From the NCBI GenBank assembly GCA_028278005.1, contig JANQFD010000070.1, positions 1 to 8,643 on the forward strand: DNA of 8,643 nucleotides, given 5' to 3'. Shown here piece by piece: positions 1 to 6,642 of this stretch. The notes under the pieces were generated by a model. That model saw only the letters and a list, made by a program, of their open reading frames with translations. It did not search any database and was not told where the DNA came from. Made by a program: the position numbers and the translations under genes. The stretch comes from Chlorobium sp. (lineage in GTDB: Bacteria; Bacteroidota; Chlorobiia; Chlorobiales; Chlorobiaceae). Numbering within the stretch: position 1 is the first letter of the stretch; each line of letters starts with the position of its first letter.

Positions 1-444
1 GAGGACAGGGGACTCAGTGTCGCATTGAAACCTTCTGTTTCATTTCCTACAGGGGATGAAAAGAGAGGGCTGGGTAACGGTGAGGTTTCCGGCGGCACAG
101 CAGTGCTTGTCTCAAAGGAAGGTGTGCTCGGCAGCCTGCATCTCAATCTGGGATATATGCGTAACGAGTACGGCCTGGATCAGGACGACCTGCTGTTGCG
201 CAGCAATATCTGGCATGCGTCTTTTGCAGGCACGATCAATCTTACCGCCTCCATGACCGGTGTTTGTGATATCGGTATCGAAACCAATCCTGAAGCGGGT
301 AATGACGATCACCCGGCCTTTCTTCTCGGGGGAGTGATTTATTCGATAACCAATGACTTCGATATCGATGCGGGTGTTAAATGGGGGTTGAATGACGCTG
401 AAGCCGACACCACCTGGTTGACAGGGTTGGCGTTGCGGTTCTGA
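1..444 (+). CDS. Outer-membrane beta-barrel protein, MetA-pathway/phenol-degradation transporter-like (5' end missing)
   Basis: The reading frame is open from the first base of the window to a TGA at 442-444, so only the last 147 codons are seen and the true start lies upstream. An internal TTG at 25 is not a convincing start. The fragment has alternating polar and apolar stretches typical of beta strands, including LKPSVSFPTGDEKRGLGNG near the left edge, LHLNLGY, and FDIDAGVKWGL near the end. It finishes in GLALRF with a terminal phenylalanine, the usual signal for insertion by the BAM complex. The pattern of 'PTGDE.. GLG.G', 'hlNlGY' and 'D.G...GL' matches my recollection of the Phenol_MetA_deg family (PF13557), outer-membrane proteins often annotated as transporters whose substrate is unknown. 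The beta-barrel nature is well supported; the family name is a recognition call and the substrate cannot be read from the sequence. The gene runs convergently into the hypothetical gene on the other strand. Confidence 0.7.
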   Translation, partial: EDRGLSVALKPSVSFPTGDEKRGLGNGEVSGGTAVLVSKEGVLGSLHLNLGYMRNEYGLDQDDLLLRSNIWHASFAGTINLTASMTGVCDIGIETNPEAGNDDHPAFLLGGVIYSITNDFDIDAGVKWGLNDAEADTTWLTGLALRF

Positions 445-466
445 GCGCTCCTGTTGAAGTGGCGCT
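444..466. terminator. Possible short hairpin between convergent genes
   Basis: AGCGC at 444-448 can pair with GCGCT at 462-466 around a 13-base loop. It occupies the whole 21-base gap between the stop codons of the beta-barrel gene and the convergent hypothetical gene. The stem has only five pairs and no clear T-run on either side, so termination here is a weak inference from position. Confidence 0.22.
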
Positions 467-936
467 TAGAGAATGAATTCCAGGTCATAGCTGCCCTCGA
501 TGCTTTCAGAAACGAAGGGTTTCAGTTCATCGAGAAAGCGCAGGAATATCCGGGGATCGATTTCTCTCCAGTATGCGGCCGCAGCCGGAGTATCCTGCCA
601 TCCGAGGAGCGTTTTCTCCTTTTTTCCCGGATCGATCTTCTGTTCGGCTTTCCTGAGTATCGAAAGCATTTTTTCCAGCTGGCTGTTGTGCAGGAATGCT
701 TCGTCCCAGCTGTCCAGGCCATGCCCGGTTTCGGAAACAAACGTCAGTGCATTGAGGGACTCCACGAGATCGTAATGAAAGAGGGCGGTATGGTCGTGTG
801 CCGATATTTCCAGCGTTCCGTAGGTGCGGTATTCACTGTCGTTGAGGCGAACCCGGTTTATTGTTCCGGTTCTGTATATAGAGAGTTCCCGGTGAAGGGG
901 GTTTGTATCGTCTATGAGAATATGTGTTACGTCCAT
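466..936 (-). CDS. Hypothetical protein, 156 aa, unknown function
   Basis: I do not recognise this protein. From the ATG at 936 it reads MDVTHILIDDTNPLHRELSI and ends SYDLEFIL with a TAA at 466-468. The frame extends eight codons upstream to a TTG at 960, but I chose the ATG because the TTG has no ribosome-binding site either. The protein is soluble-looking and charged, with no signal peptide or membrane segment. It has a mixed N-terminal half (residues 1-75), a helical Lys/Glu-rich middle around LEKMLSILRKAEQKIDPGKK (residues 88-106), and a C-terminal part with PAAAAYWREIDPRIFLRFLDEL (residues 117-138). A plus-strand frame of similar length (454-942) overlaps it almost completely. I prefer the minus strand because its composition and predicted helices look like a real protein, while the other frame is rich in Cys, Phe and Val in no pattern. 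It diverges from clpC and converges on the beta-barrel gene. Confidence 0.55.
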   Translation of the reverse strand: MDVTHILIDDTNPLHRELSIYRTGTINRVRLNDSEYRTYGTLEISAHDHTALFHYDLVESLNALTFVSETGHGLDSWDEAFLHNSQLEKMLSILRKAEQKIDPGKKEKTLLGWQDTPAAAAYWREIDPRIFLRFLDELKPFVSESIEGSYDLEFIL

Positions 937-984
937 TCTTGAGAGAAAGTCAAAATTCAATAGTAAAAAGATTACCCCATTTGT

Positions 985-1013
985 CGGAAACCCGATCCCG
1001 ACCCTGATCTCCG
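985..1013. repeat. Dispersed 29-bp intergenic element, copy 1
   Basis: These 29 bases match the reverse complement of 7905-7933 at 25 positions. The shared blocks are GAAACCCGAT, CGACCC and GATCTCCG. The four mismatches are at the second base, at two bases in the centre (CC here, AG in the other copy) and at one C/T change. Both copies are outside genes, and both are followed in the same relative direction by ACTGNNN heptads. The copies are about 6.9 kb apart in opposite orientation. Confidence 0.75.
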
Positions 1014-1016
1014 AAA

Positions 1017-1030
1017 ACTGCCAACTGATT
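1017..1030 (+). repeat. Two ACTGNNN heptads
   Basis: The heptads ACTGCCA and ACTGATT lie in tandem, three bases after the dispersed 29-bp element. Alone this would be negligible. It is listed because longer runs of the same heptad occur at 3900-3927 and, inverted, at 7811-7845. Confidence 0.5.
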
Positions 1031-1096
1031 CCCCTCTCGTCACTCTGTGAGGTGTAGAAACCTTTAGCAGTGCATTATGGTTTTGCTTAAGGTTAA

Positions 1097-1125
1097 TTGG
1101 TTTTAAGAGGCTATCTTTATATACT
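1097..1125 (+). promoter_or_regulatory. Candidate sigma-70-type promoter for clpC
   Basis: TATACT at 1120-1125 matches five of six bases of the -10 consensus. TTGGTT at 1097-1102 matches three of six of the -35 consensus, at an ideal 17-base spacing. A 5-bp inverted repeat (GGCTA at 1109-1113, TAGCC at 1131-1135) brackets the -10 box and could bind a regulator. The resulting leader to the clpC ATG would be about 150 bases. This is a pattern match only; the -35 half is poor. Confidence 0.35.
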
Positions 1126-1281
1126 TATCTTAGCCGTGAATTGAGTTCGGCGTTATTCCTCGAACGTTACAATCCTCCTGCAACCGGCTCGATTCAAATG
1201 TCTATGAACAGGTTTTGTTAGCGTATGGTATGCACAGTAGAGGGTTTTTACTAAACATTTATTCAACAATATAGCAAGAGA

Positions 1282-3840
1282 ATGGAAGGAAACTTTTCAA
1301 ACAGAGTTCAGGATGTCATCCGCCACAGCCGGGAGGAAGCTCTGCGGCTGGGTCATGAATATATAGGTACCGAACATCTTCTTCTGGGTTTGATCAAGGA
1401 GGGGGAAGGCATTGCCGCAAGGATTCTTAAAAACCTCAATATAGATCTCTACAAGCTCAAGCAGAAGATCGAGGAGAGTACTCACCAGAAAGTAGCTGCT
1501 GCTCAGATGGGTAACGTTCCCCTGACCAAGCAGGCGGAAAAGGTACTGAAAATAACCTATCTCGAGGCTAAAATCTGCAAGTCGAACATTATCGGGACGG
1601 AGCATTTGCTGCTTTCCATTCTGAAAAGTGAAGACAATGTAGCCGCCGAGATACTGGAACAGTTCGGCGTTAACTACGACGCGGTGAGAAACGAGTTGAT
1701 GACAATCACAAGCGGTAAAAGCGATGCCGGGGAGTCTTCAATGGAAGGCGCATTTTCATCCGGATCGGAAAAATATCCGAAGAAAGCCGATCCGAAAAGA
1801 GGAGAGCGCACAAAAACTCCGGTGCTGGATAATTTCGGCAGGGATATCACCAGGCTTGCGATGGATGACAAGCTTGATCCGATCATAGGCCGTGAAAAAG
1901 AGATCGAGCGCGTGGCGCAGGTTCTGAGCCGGAGAAAGAAAAACAATCCGGTCCTGATAGGTGAACCGGGAGTGGGCAAGACAGCAATTGCCGAAGGACT
2001 TGCATTGAAGATTGTTCAGCGAAAGGTATCCAGAATACTGTATGACAAAAGGGTTGTAGCCCTCGATCTTGCAGCGCTCGTGGCAGGTACGAAGTACCGG
2101 GGACAATTCGAGGAACGCATGAAGGCCCTGATGAACGAGCTCGAGCGTTCCCGCGATGTGATTCTTTTTATCGACGAGCTGCACACCATTATCGGTGCCG
2201 GGGGAGCATCGGGCTCGCTTGACGCCAGCAATATTTTCAAGCCGGCACTTGCCCGGGGCGAACTGCAGTGCATCGGTGCGACAACACTGGATGAGTACCG
2301 CCAGTACATAGAGAAAGACGGTGCGCTCGACAGGCGCTTCCAGAAAATCATGGTGGAGCCGACCACGGTTGATGAAACGATTCAGATTCTGCATAACATC
2401 AAGAGCAAGTATGAGGCTCACCACCATGTGAGCTATCATGAAGAGGCTATTGAAAAAGCGGTAAAGCTTTCGGAGCGTTACATAACAGACAGGTATCTGC
2501 CCGACAAGGCTATTGATGTAATGGATGAAGCAGGTGCACGGGTTCATCTGAGCAATATCCACGTTCCCAAGAATATCCTCGATCTCGAAGAGGCTGTCGA
2601 AGAGATCAAGTCCGAGAAAAACCGCGTTGTACGAATGCAGAACTTCGAGGAGGCGGCGAAACTGCGGGACAAGGAAAAAACACTGCTTGATTCGCTGGAG
2701 CAGGCCAAACAGGAGTGGGAAGAACGTGCTGCCGAAACGGTGTATGACGTTACCGAAGCCGATATTTCCTCGGTTGTTGCCATGATGACGGGCATACCGG
2801 TTATAAAAGTTGCCCAGTCCGAATCGAAAAAACTGCTCAACATGGCCGACGAACTGAAAAAAGAGGTTATCGGTCAGAGCGAAGCAATCGACAAGATCAC
2901 CAGGGCCATACAGCGTACAAGGGCAGGTTTGAAAGACCCGTCAAGGCCTATAGGTTCTTTTATATTTCTCGGGCCGACCGGAGTCGGCAAGACAGAGCTT
3001 GCCAAGGCGCTGACCCGTTATATTTTTGACAGTGAGGATGCCTTGATCCGGGCCGATATGAGCGAGTATATGGAGAAGTTCTCCGTCAGCAGGCTGGTCG
3101 GAGCTCCTCCCGGATATGTCGGTTACGAGGAAGGCGGACAGCTTACCGAGAAAGTCAGAAGAAAACCGTATTCGGTTGTACTCATAGACGAAATCGAAAA
3201 GGCTCATCCGGATGTGTTCAATATTCTCCTGCAGGTGCTCGATGAGGGTGTCCTTACCGATGGACTTGGCCGAAAAGTTGATTTTCGCAATACCATCATT
3301 ATCATGACCTCCAACATCGGCGCAAAAGATATCAAGAGCATCGGCAGTGGAATGGGGTTTGCCTCGGGGGACGCTGAAGAGAACAGCTACAAGTCGATGA
3401 AATCTACCGTCGAGGATGCGTTGAAGCGGGTTTTCAATCCGGAGTTTCTCAACAGGATTGACGATACCATTGTTTTCCACCAGCTCGAAAAGAAGCACAT
3501 TTTCGAGATTATCGACATCATCGCAGGCAAGCTTTTCAAGAGACTGCACGACATGGGCGTCGAAGTTACGATAGACGACAAGGCCAAGGGATTTCTTGTC
3601 GAAAAAGGCTACGATCAGAAGTTCGGAGCCAGGCCGTTAAAACGGGCGATGCAGCGCTATGTCGAGGATTCGCTCGCCGAGGAGATGTTGAAAGGCAAGT
3701 TTCCTGAAGGAAGCACCGTGAAGATTTCCTACGACGAGAAGAATGACAAGCTGAAGTTTACGAAAGCAGCGGATACTTCGGCCAAGGACAAGCAGAAGCA
3801 AGCGGTCGACGGGGAGGTAACCGACGGCAAGAAAGAGTAA
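1282..3840 (+). CDS. clpC: ATP-dependent Clp protease ATP-binding subunit ClpC
   Basis: This is a class I Hsp100 AAA+ unfoldase that forms a hexamer and feeds unfolded proteins into ClpP in the cytoplasm. It has 852 residues, slightly longer than the roughly 810 usual for ClpC. Two N-terminal Clp repeats are visible (IGTEHLLLGLI and IGTEHLLLSIL, within residues 1-145). NBD1 has Walker A GEPGVGKT at 227-234 and Walker B VILFIDEL at 293-300 with catalytic Glu299. The middle region carries a UVR motif around NFEEAAKLRDKE (454-465), which distinguishes ClpC from ClpB. NBD2 has Walker A GPTGVGKT at 564-571, Walker B LIDE at 634-637 and sensor-2 GARPLKR with Arg784. Met691-Gly692-Phe693 sits where the ClpP-docking loop is expected. 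All catalytic residues are present, so it should be active. A Lys/Asp-rich tail of about 24 residues follows the last folded domain. The ATG at 1282 begins the conserved N-terminal domain directly. It stands alone, without ctsR, mcsA or mcsB, and ends in a strong terminator. Confidence 0.97.
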   Translation: MEGNFSNRVQDVIRHSREEALRLGHEYIGTEHLLLGLIKEGEGIAARILKNLNIDLYKLKQKIEESTHQKVAAAQMGNVPLTKQAEKVLKITYLEAKICKSNIIGTEHLLLSILKSEDNVAAEILEQFGVNYDAVRNELMTITSGKSDAGESSMEGAFSSGSEKYPKKADPKRGERTKTPVLDNFGRDITRLAMDDKLDPIIGREKEIERVAQVLSRRKKNNPVLIGEPGVGKTAIAEGLALKIVQRKVSRILYDKRVVALDLAALVAGTKYRGQFEERMKALMNELERSRDVILFIDELHTIIGAGGASGSLDASNIFKPALARGELQCIGATTLDEYRQYIEKDGALDRRFQKIMVEPTTVDETIQILHNIKSKYEAHHHVSYHEEAIEKAVKLSERYITDRYLPDKAIDVMDEAGARVHLSNIHVPKNILDLEEAVEEIKSEKNRVVRMQNFEEAAKLRDKEKTLLDSLEQAKQEWEERAAETVYDVTEADISSVVAMMTGIPVIKVAQSESKKLLNMADELKKEVIGQSEAIDKITRAIQRTRAGLKDPSRPIGSFIFLGPTGVGKTELAKALTRYIFDSEDALIRADMSEYMEKFSVSRLVGAPPGYVGYEEGGQLTEKVRRKPYSVVLIDEIEKAHPDVFNILLQVLDEGVLTDGLGRKVDFRNTIIIMTSNIGAKDIKSIGSGMGFASGDAEENSYKSMKSTVEDALKRVFNPEFLNRIDDTIVFHQLEKKHIFEIIDIIAGKLFKRLHDMGVEVTIDDKAKGFLVEKGYDQKFGARPLKRAMQRYVEDSLAEEMLKGKFPEGSTVKISYDEKNDKLKFTKAADTSAKDKQKQAVDGEVTDGKKE

Positions 3841-3843
3841 AAC

Positions 3844-3874
3844 AAAAGGCAGCTGAGTTTCAGCTGCCTTTTTT
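3844..3874. terminator. Rho-independent terminator, probably bidirectional (clpC / trpB2)
   Basis: AAAAGGCAGCTG (3844-3855) pairs perfectly with CAGCTGCCTTTT (3861-3872) around the 5-base loop AGTTT, and a run of six T follows the GC-rich stem on the plus strand. It starts three bases after the clpC stop codon. On the minus strand the same stem is followed by four T, so it can also stop transcripts coming out of trpB2, whose stop is 55 bases away. Confidence 0.92.
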
Positions 3875-3899
3875 GCTTGATGGGTAGATGGTTGGATAG

Positions 3900-3927
3900 A
3901 CTGCTCACTGAAGACTGCCGACTGATT
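3900..3927 (+). repeat. Array of four ACTGNNN heptads
   Basis: Four consecutive 7-bp units begin with ACTG: ACTGCTC, ACTGAAG, ACTGCCG and ACTGATT. The first four bases are invariant and the last three vary. The array fills most of the gap between the clpC terminator and the trpB2 stop codon (3929-3931). The last unit, ACTGATT, is identical to the last unit of the heptad pair at 1017-1030. Confidence 0.7.
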
Positions 3928-3928
3928 G

Positions 3929-5293
3929 CTATGGTTTCGGGTGATCCCTGACCGTTGCAAGTGACTGCTGCAGCAGTTCATCCGGCAAAGGGTAATCTTC
4001 CAGCCTTCCGGACATAAACGCCTCGTATCCCTGAAGGTCCATGAGCCCGTGACCGGACCAGTTCATCAGAATAACCTTTTCCTTTCCTTCCTCTCGTGCC
4101 CGGTTTGCTTCGCGGATGGTCTGTGCTATTGCATGGGATGTCTCGGGAGCAGGTATGAACCCTTCAGAATGTGCAAACAGCAGTGCCGCCTTGTAACATT
4201 CTGTCTGTGGTAGAGCCGTTGCTTCTATGAGGCCTTGCTGCAAAACATGACTGACAAGGGGAGCCATACCATGATAGCGAAGTCCGCCGGCATGAATTGC
4301 AGGAGGGATGAATTCATGTCCGAGACTGTGCATCGCCAGTAAAGGGGTCATTTTAGCGACATCTCCGGAATCATAAATATACGGGCCTCTTGTCAGGGTC
4401 GGACAGGCTTCCGGTTCGGTGGCAATAACGCGTATCTCTTTGCCGTTGATCTTGTCATGGATAAAAGGAAAGCTGATGCCTGCAAAATTCGATCCCCCAC
4501 CGGCACATCCTATAACGATATCCGGATACGCATCTATTTTTTCAAACTGTTTTTTTGCTTCGAGCCCGATGATGGTCTGGTGCAGCATGACATGGTTCAG
4601 CACGCTTCCGAGTGAGTAGCGGGTATCTTCCCGTTGAACGGCTTCTTCGATCGCTTCGCTTATTGCTATCCCGAGGCTTCCCGGGGTATCCGGTTGTTCC
4701 GAGAGGATTTTGCGGCCGATCTCCGTTGTGTCGCTTGGGCTCGGGATACAGTCGGCTCCCCAGGTTTTCATCATGATTTTCCGGAAAGGCTTCTGGTCGA
4801 AGCTGATTCGTACCATAAACACCTTGCATTCGATCCCCACAAGCCTGCAGCTCATGGCAAGTGCGCTTCCCCACTGACCGGCACCGGTCTCTGTGGTCAG
4901 ATACCGGATGCCGAATTCCCTGTTGTAATAGGCTTGTGCAACCGCGGTGTTGGGTTTGTGGCTGCCTGCCGGCGATACCCCTTCATTCTTGTAGTAGATC
5001 CTCGCAGGTGTCTTCAGTGCCTTTTCAAGCCGGGTTGCCCTGTAGAGGGGCGAAGGACGCCAGAGCGTGAGGATTTCCAGAACAGGTTCGGGAATGGTGA
5101 TCCAGCGTTCGGTGCTGAGTTCCTGTTCAATAATGTTCATGGGGAAAACCGGGGCGAGGTCATCCGGTTTTATGGGTTTGCCGTCCATGCCGACCGGTGG
5201 AGGAAGTGGTGTCGGGAGATCCGCCTGGATATTGTACCACTGGCGAGGCATTTCGTCCTCGTTTAACAGGATCTTTGTTGGTTCTGAACTCAT
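3929..5293 (-). CDS. trpB2: TrpB2-type tryptophan synthase beta chain (PLP enzyme)
   Basis: This 454-residue protein is a fold-type II PLP enzyme of the TrpB2 branch, which condenses indole with a serine-derived substrate to give tryptophan. GSHKPNTA at 110-117 carries the PLP Schiff-base Lys113. ETGAGQWG at 135-142 holds the catalytic Glu135. CAGGGSN at 263-269 is the phosphate-binding loop, and SGHGLMD near 413-419 is the C-terminal cofactor-contact region. The long N-terminal segment LPTPLPPP (26-33) and the SHKPN form of the lysine motif separate TrpB2 from canonical TrpB1. I start at the ATG at 5291-5293. The frame stays open to 5419, but those extra 42 codons read through the tRNA gene and are spurious. 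No trpA or other trp gene is next to it, which suits TrpB2 proteins, known to work without a tight TrpA partner; a role in indole salvage or as a second TrpB is inferred. It may share a transcript with tRNA-Leu 90 bases upstream. Confidence 0.93.
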   Translation of the reverse strand: MSSEPTKILLNEDEMPRQWYNIQADLPTPLPPPVGMDGKPIKPDDLAPVFPMNIIEQELSTERWITIPEPVLEILTLWRPSPLYRATRLEKALKTPARIYYKNEGVSPAGSHKPNTAVAQAYYNREFGIRYLTTETGAGQWGSALAMSCRLVGIECKVFMVRISFDQKPFRKIMMKTWGADCIPSPSDTTEIGRKILSEQPDTPGSLGIAISEAIEEAVQREDTRYSLGSVLNHVMLHQTIIGLEAKKQFEKIDAYPDIVIGCAGGGSNFAGISFPFIHDKINGKEIRVIATEPEACPTLTRGPYIYDSGDVAKMTPLLAMHSLGHEFIPPAIHAGGLRYHGMAPLVSHVLQQGLIEATALPQTECYKAALLFAHSEGFIPAPETSHAIAQTIREANRAREEGKEKVILMNWSGHGLMDLQGYEAFMSGRLEDYPLPDELLQQSLATVRDHPKP

Positions 5294-5383
5294 GAGATAG
5301 TCATCTTGGTGAGAAAGAAACAAGGCGAAGGATATGTCGGATGCCGGAGATGCGCATGAAAAACATGTTGGTTTTACCGGACA

Positions 5384-5472
5384 TGGTGCCGAAGGCGGGG
5401 ATCGAACCCGCACGTCCATTGCTGAACACAGGATTTTAAGTCCTGGGCGTCTACCAGTTCCGCCACTTCGGC
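5384..5472 (-). tRNA. tRNA-Leu (anticodon UAA), CCA encoded
   Basis: The 89-base minus-strand sequence folds as a full class II tRNA. It has a 7-bp acceptor stem GCCGAAG/CTTCGGC, D-stem GCG/CGC with loop GAACTGGTAGA, and anticodon stem CAGGA/TCCTG with loop CTTAAAA, which gives anticodon TAA. The 17-base variable arm has its own short stem (GTTC/GGAC). The T arm is GCGGG/CCCGC with loop TTCGATC, the discriminator is A, and the genome encodes the terminal CCA (5386-5384). The long variable arm, A73 and UAA anticodon together define tRNA-Leu reading UUA/UUG. It lies between thiL and trpB2 on the same strand. Confidence 0.97.
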
Positions 5473-5568
5473 AGTATGCTCCTTGGTAGCAGGACGATCA
5501 ATTTAATATCTCCACGGTAATTAGCAAAAAGGGATGCTGTGTTTCAGGTGCCGGTTATCACAGTTGCC

Positions 5569-6642
5569 TTACTCTTTCCCGGTGAAATGATCGAAGCCTT
5601 CGATGGTTTCCAGATCGATGGTCATACCGTAAATATCCTGCAGCAGCATTCCCTCGTCGGCAGGGGTTATCCTGCCGATAACCGTGATGTCGCGATGCGG
5701 TGCTATCAGGTCGGCCTGATCGCTTTTCAGGGTGAAAAGCAACTGATAATCTTCCCCGCCGCTCAAGGCGTAGTTCACCGCATCCTCCTGAAACTCGTCT
5801 GCAATGTGCCGTGCCTGTGGAAGGATGGGGAGTTTTCCTTCCTCGATAATGGCTCCGACCTCTGATCTTCTGCAGATATGAAGAAGGTCGGGAGCAAGGC
5901 CGTCCGATATGTCGATCATCGATGTCGGGATAATATTGTGCTTGTGAAAAAACTCGATGATATCAATGCGCGCTGCAGGGAGGAGCTGCTGCCGTATGGC
6001 CTCGTCATATTCCTTGAGATTGCTCAGAATATCCCGCTCGTAGGATTCACCGTGCCTCAGGTGCTCTACCATGATACCTTTTTCCCGAGTGAGAACTTTC
6101 AGGCCCGCCGCAGCTCCTCCAAGGGATCCGGTAACACAGACAAGGTCGCCGGGTTGAGCGCCTTTACGGAGCGTCAGATGTTCTTTAACCGCTTCACCTG
6201 TAACGGTAACCGAGATAACGGTGCCGTTCAAAGACATCGAGGTGTCTCCTCCGGCAAGGGCGGTTTTATAGAGCCGGGCAGCTTCACTCATGCCGTTGTA
6301 AAGCGTTTCGACAAACGTGACGGAAGATTTGGACGGCAGCGCAATCGAAACAAGAGCGTAACGAGGGCTGGCGTTCATTGCACAGATATCCGAAATGTTA
6401 ACGCTGATTGCCTTGCTGCCAAGATGCTGAAGCGGGGTGGTCAGCAGGTCAAAATGAACATGCTCGACCAGAAGATCGGTTGTGGCAACCTGTACTTTTG
6501 AGGGCGACAATGCATAAACCGCACAATCGTCTCCGATACCTTCCGCAATCCCGGGGACTGCTTCGAGTGTTGGTTCGGCAATCCCTGCAATACGTTCTAT
6601 AAGCCCAAATTCACCGATATCCGAAATAGGTTTAAGCGACAT
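5569..6642 (-). CDS. thiL: Thiamine-monophosphate kinase ThiL
   Basis: ThiL phosphorylates thiamine monophosphate with ATP to give thiamine diphosphate, the last step of cofactor synthesis, in the cytoplasm. The 357-residue product is near the usual 310-350 and has the PurM/ThiL superfamily features in order. These are GIGDDCAV at 35-42 (metal-binding Asp38/39), TTDLLVEHVHF at 54-64, a magnesium-binding SDICAMNASP at 84-93, GGDTS at 131-135, TGSLGGAAAGL at 171-181, DISDGLAPDL at 244-253, SGGEDYQLLFT at 294-304, and IGRI plus the C-terminal GFDHF at 349-353. The ATG at 6640-6642 precedes the conserved ISDIGEFGLIERI start, which supports it; the ribosome-binding site is weak (acagaaa). No other thi gene is visible, and no TPP riboswitch is seen upstream. 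It is divergent from ftsY and 96 bases upstream of the tRNA-Leu gene on the same strand. Confidence 0.95.
   Translation of the reverse strand: MSLKPISDIGEFGLIERIAGIAEPTLEAVPGIAEGIGDDCAVYALSPSKVQVATTDLLVEHVHFDLLTTPLQHLGSKAISVNISDICAMNASPRYALVSIALPSKSSVTFVETLYNGMSEAARLYKTALAGGDTSMSLNGTVISVTVTGEAVKEHLTLRKGAQPGDLVCVTGSLGGAAAGLKVLTREKGIMVEHLRHGESYERDILSNLKEYDEAIRQQLLPAARIDIIEFFHKHNIIPTSMIDISDGLAPDLLHICRRSEVGAIIEEGKLPILPQARHIADEFQEDAVNYALSGGEDYQLLFTLKSDQADLIAPHRDITVIGRITPADEGMLLQDIYGMTIDLETIEGFDHFTGKE

Larger units (their letters stand above)
937..1281. other. Gene-free stretch between the hypothetical gene and clpC
   Basis: These 345 bases hold no credible gene on either strand. From left to right they contain a copy of a dispersed 29-bp element (985-1013), two ACTGNNN heptads (1017-1030), and an AT-rich segment with a promoter-like pair of hexamers inside a small inverted repeat (1097-1135). 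About 145 further bases follow, to the clpC ATG, where I see nothing specific. The last bases before the ATG (gcaagaga) give only a weak Shine-Dalgarno match. I looked for a CIRCE element (TTAGCACTC and its inverse), known from heat-shock operons, and found only an unpaired, mismatched half-site near 1063. Confidence 0.7.

Noticed and set aside
454..942. Plus-strand frame of 162 codons overlapping the hypothetical gene
   Set aside because: It mirrors the minus-strand gene and its composition (scattered Cys, Phe, Val, no plausible fold pattern) looks like an antisense shadow.
1063..1090. Possible CIRCE heat-shock operator upstream of clpC
   Set aside because: TTAGCAGTGC resembles one half-site with mismatches, but no inverted partner follows at the required 9-base spacing.
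1756..2562. Long minus-strand open frame inside clpC
   Set aside because: The opposite strand is an intact, motif-complete clpC; the antisense product has no recognisable domain.
3879..3898. Direct repeat GATGGGTA / GATGGTTG after the clpC terminator
   Set aside because: There are only two imperfect 8-base units with a weak third; chance is a sufficient explanation.
3964..3977. 14-bp perfect palindrome ACTGCTGCAGCAGT
   Set aside because: It lies inside the trpB2 coding sequence and arises from consecutive Leu-Leu-Gln-Gln-Ser codons.
5527..5566. Possible terminator after thiL
   Set aside because: CTGTG/CACAG form only five pairs around an 18-base loop, and the T-run that follows is short and offset; too weak to call.
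5878..6501. Long plus-strand open frame opposite thiL
   Set aside because: It is antisense to motif-complete thiL, and its translation has no family features.
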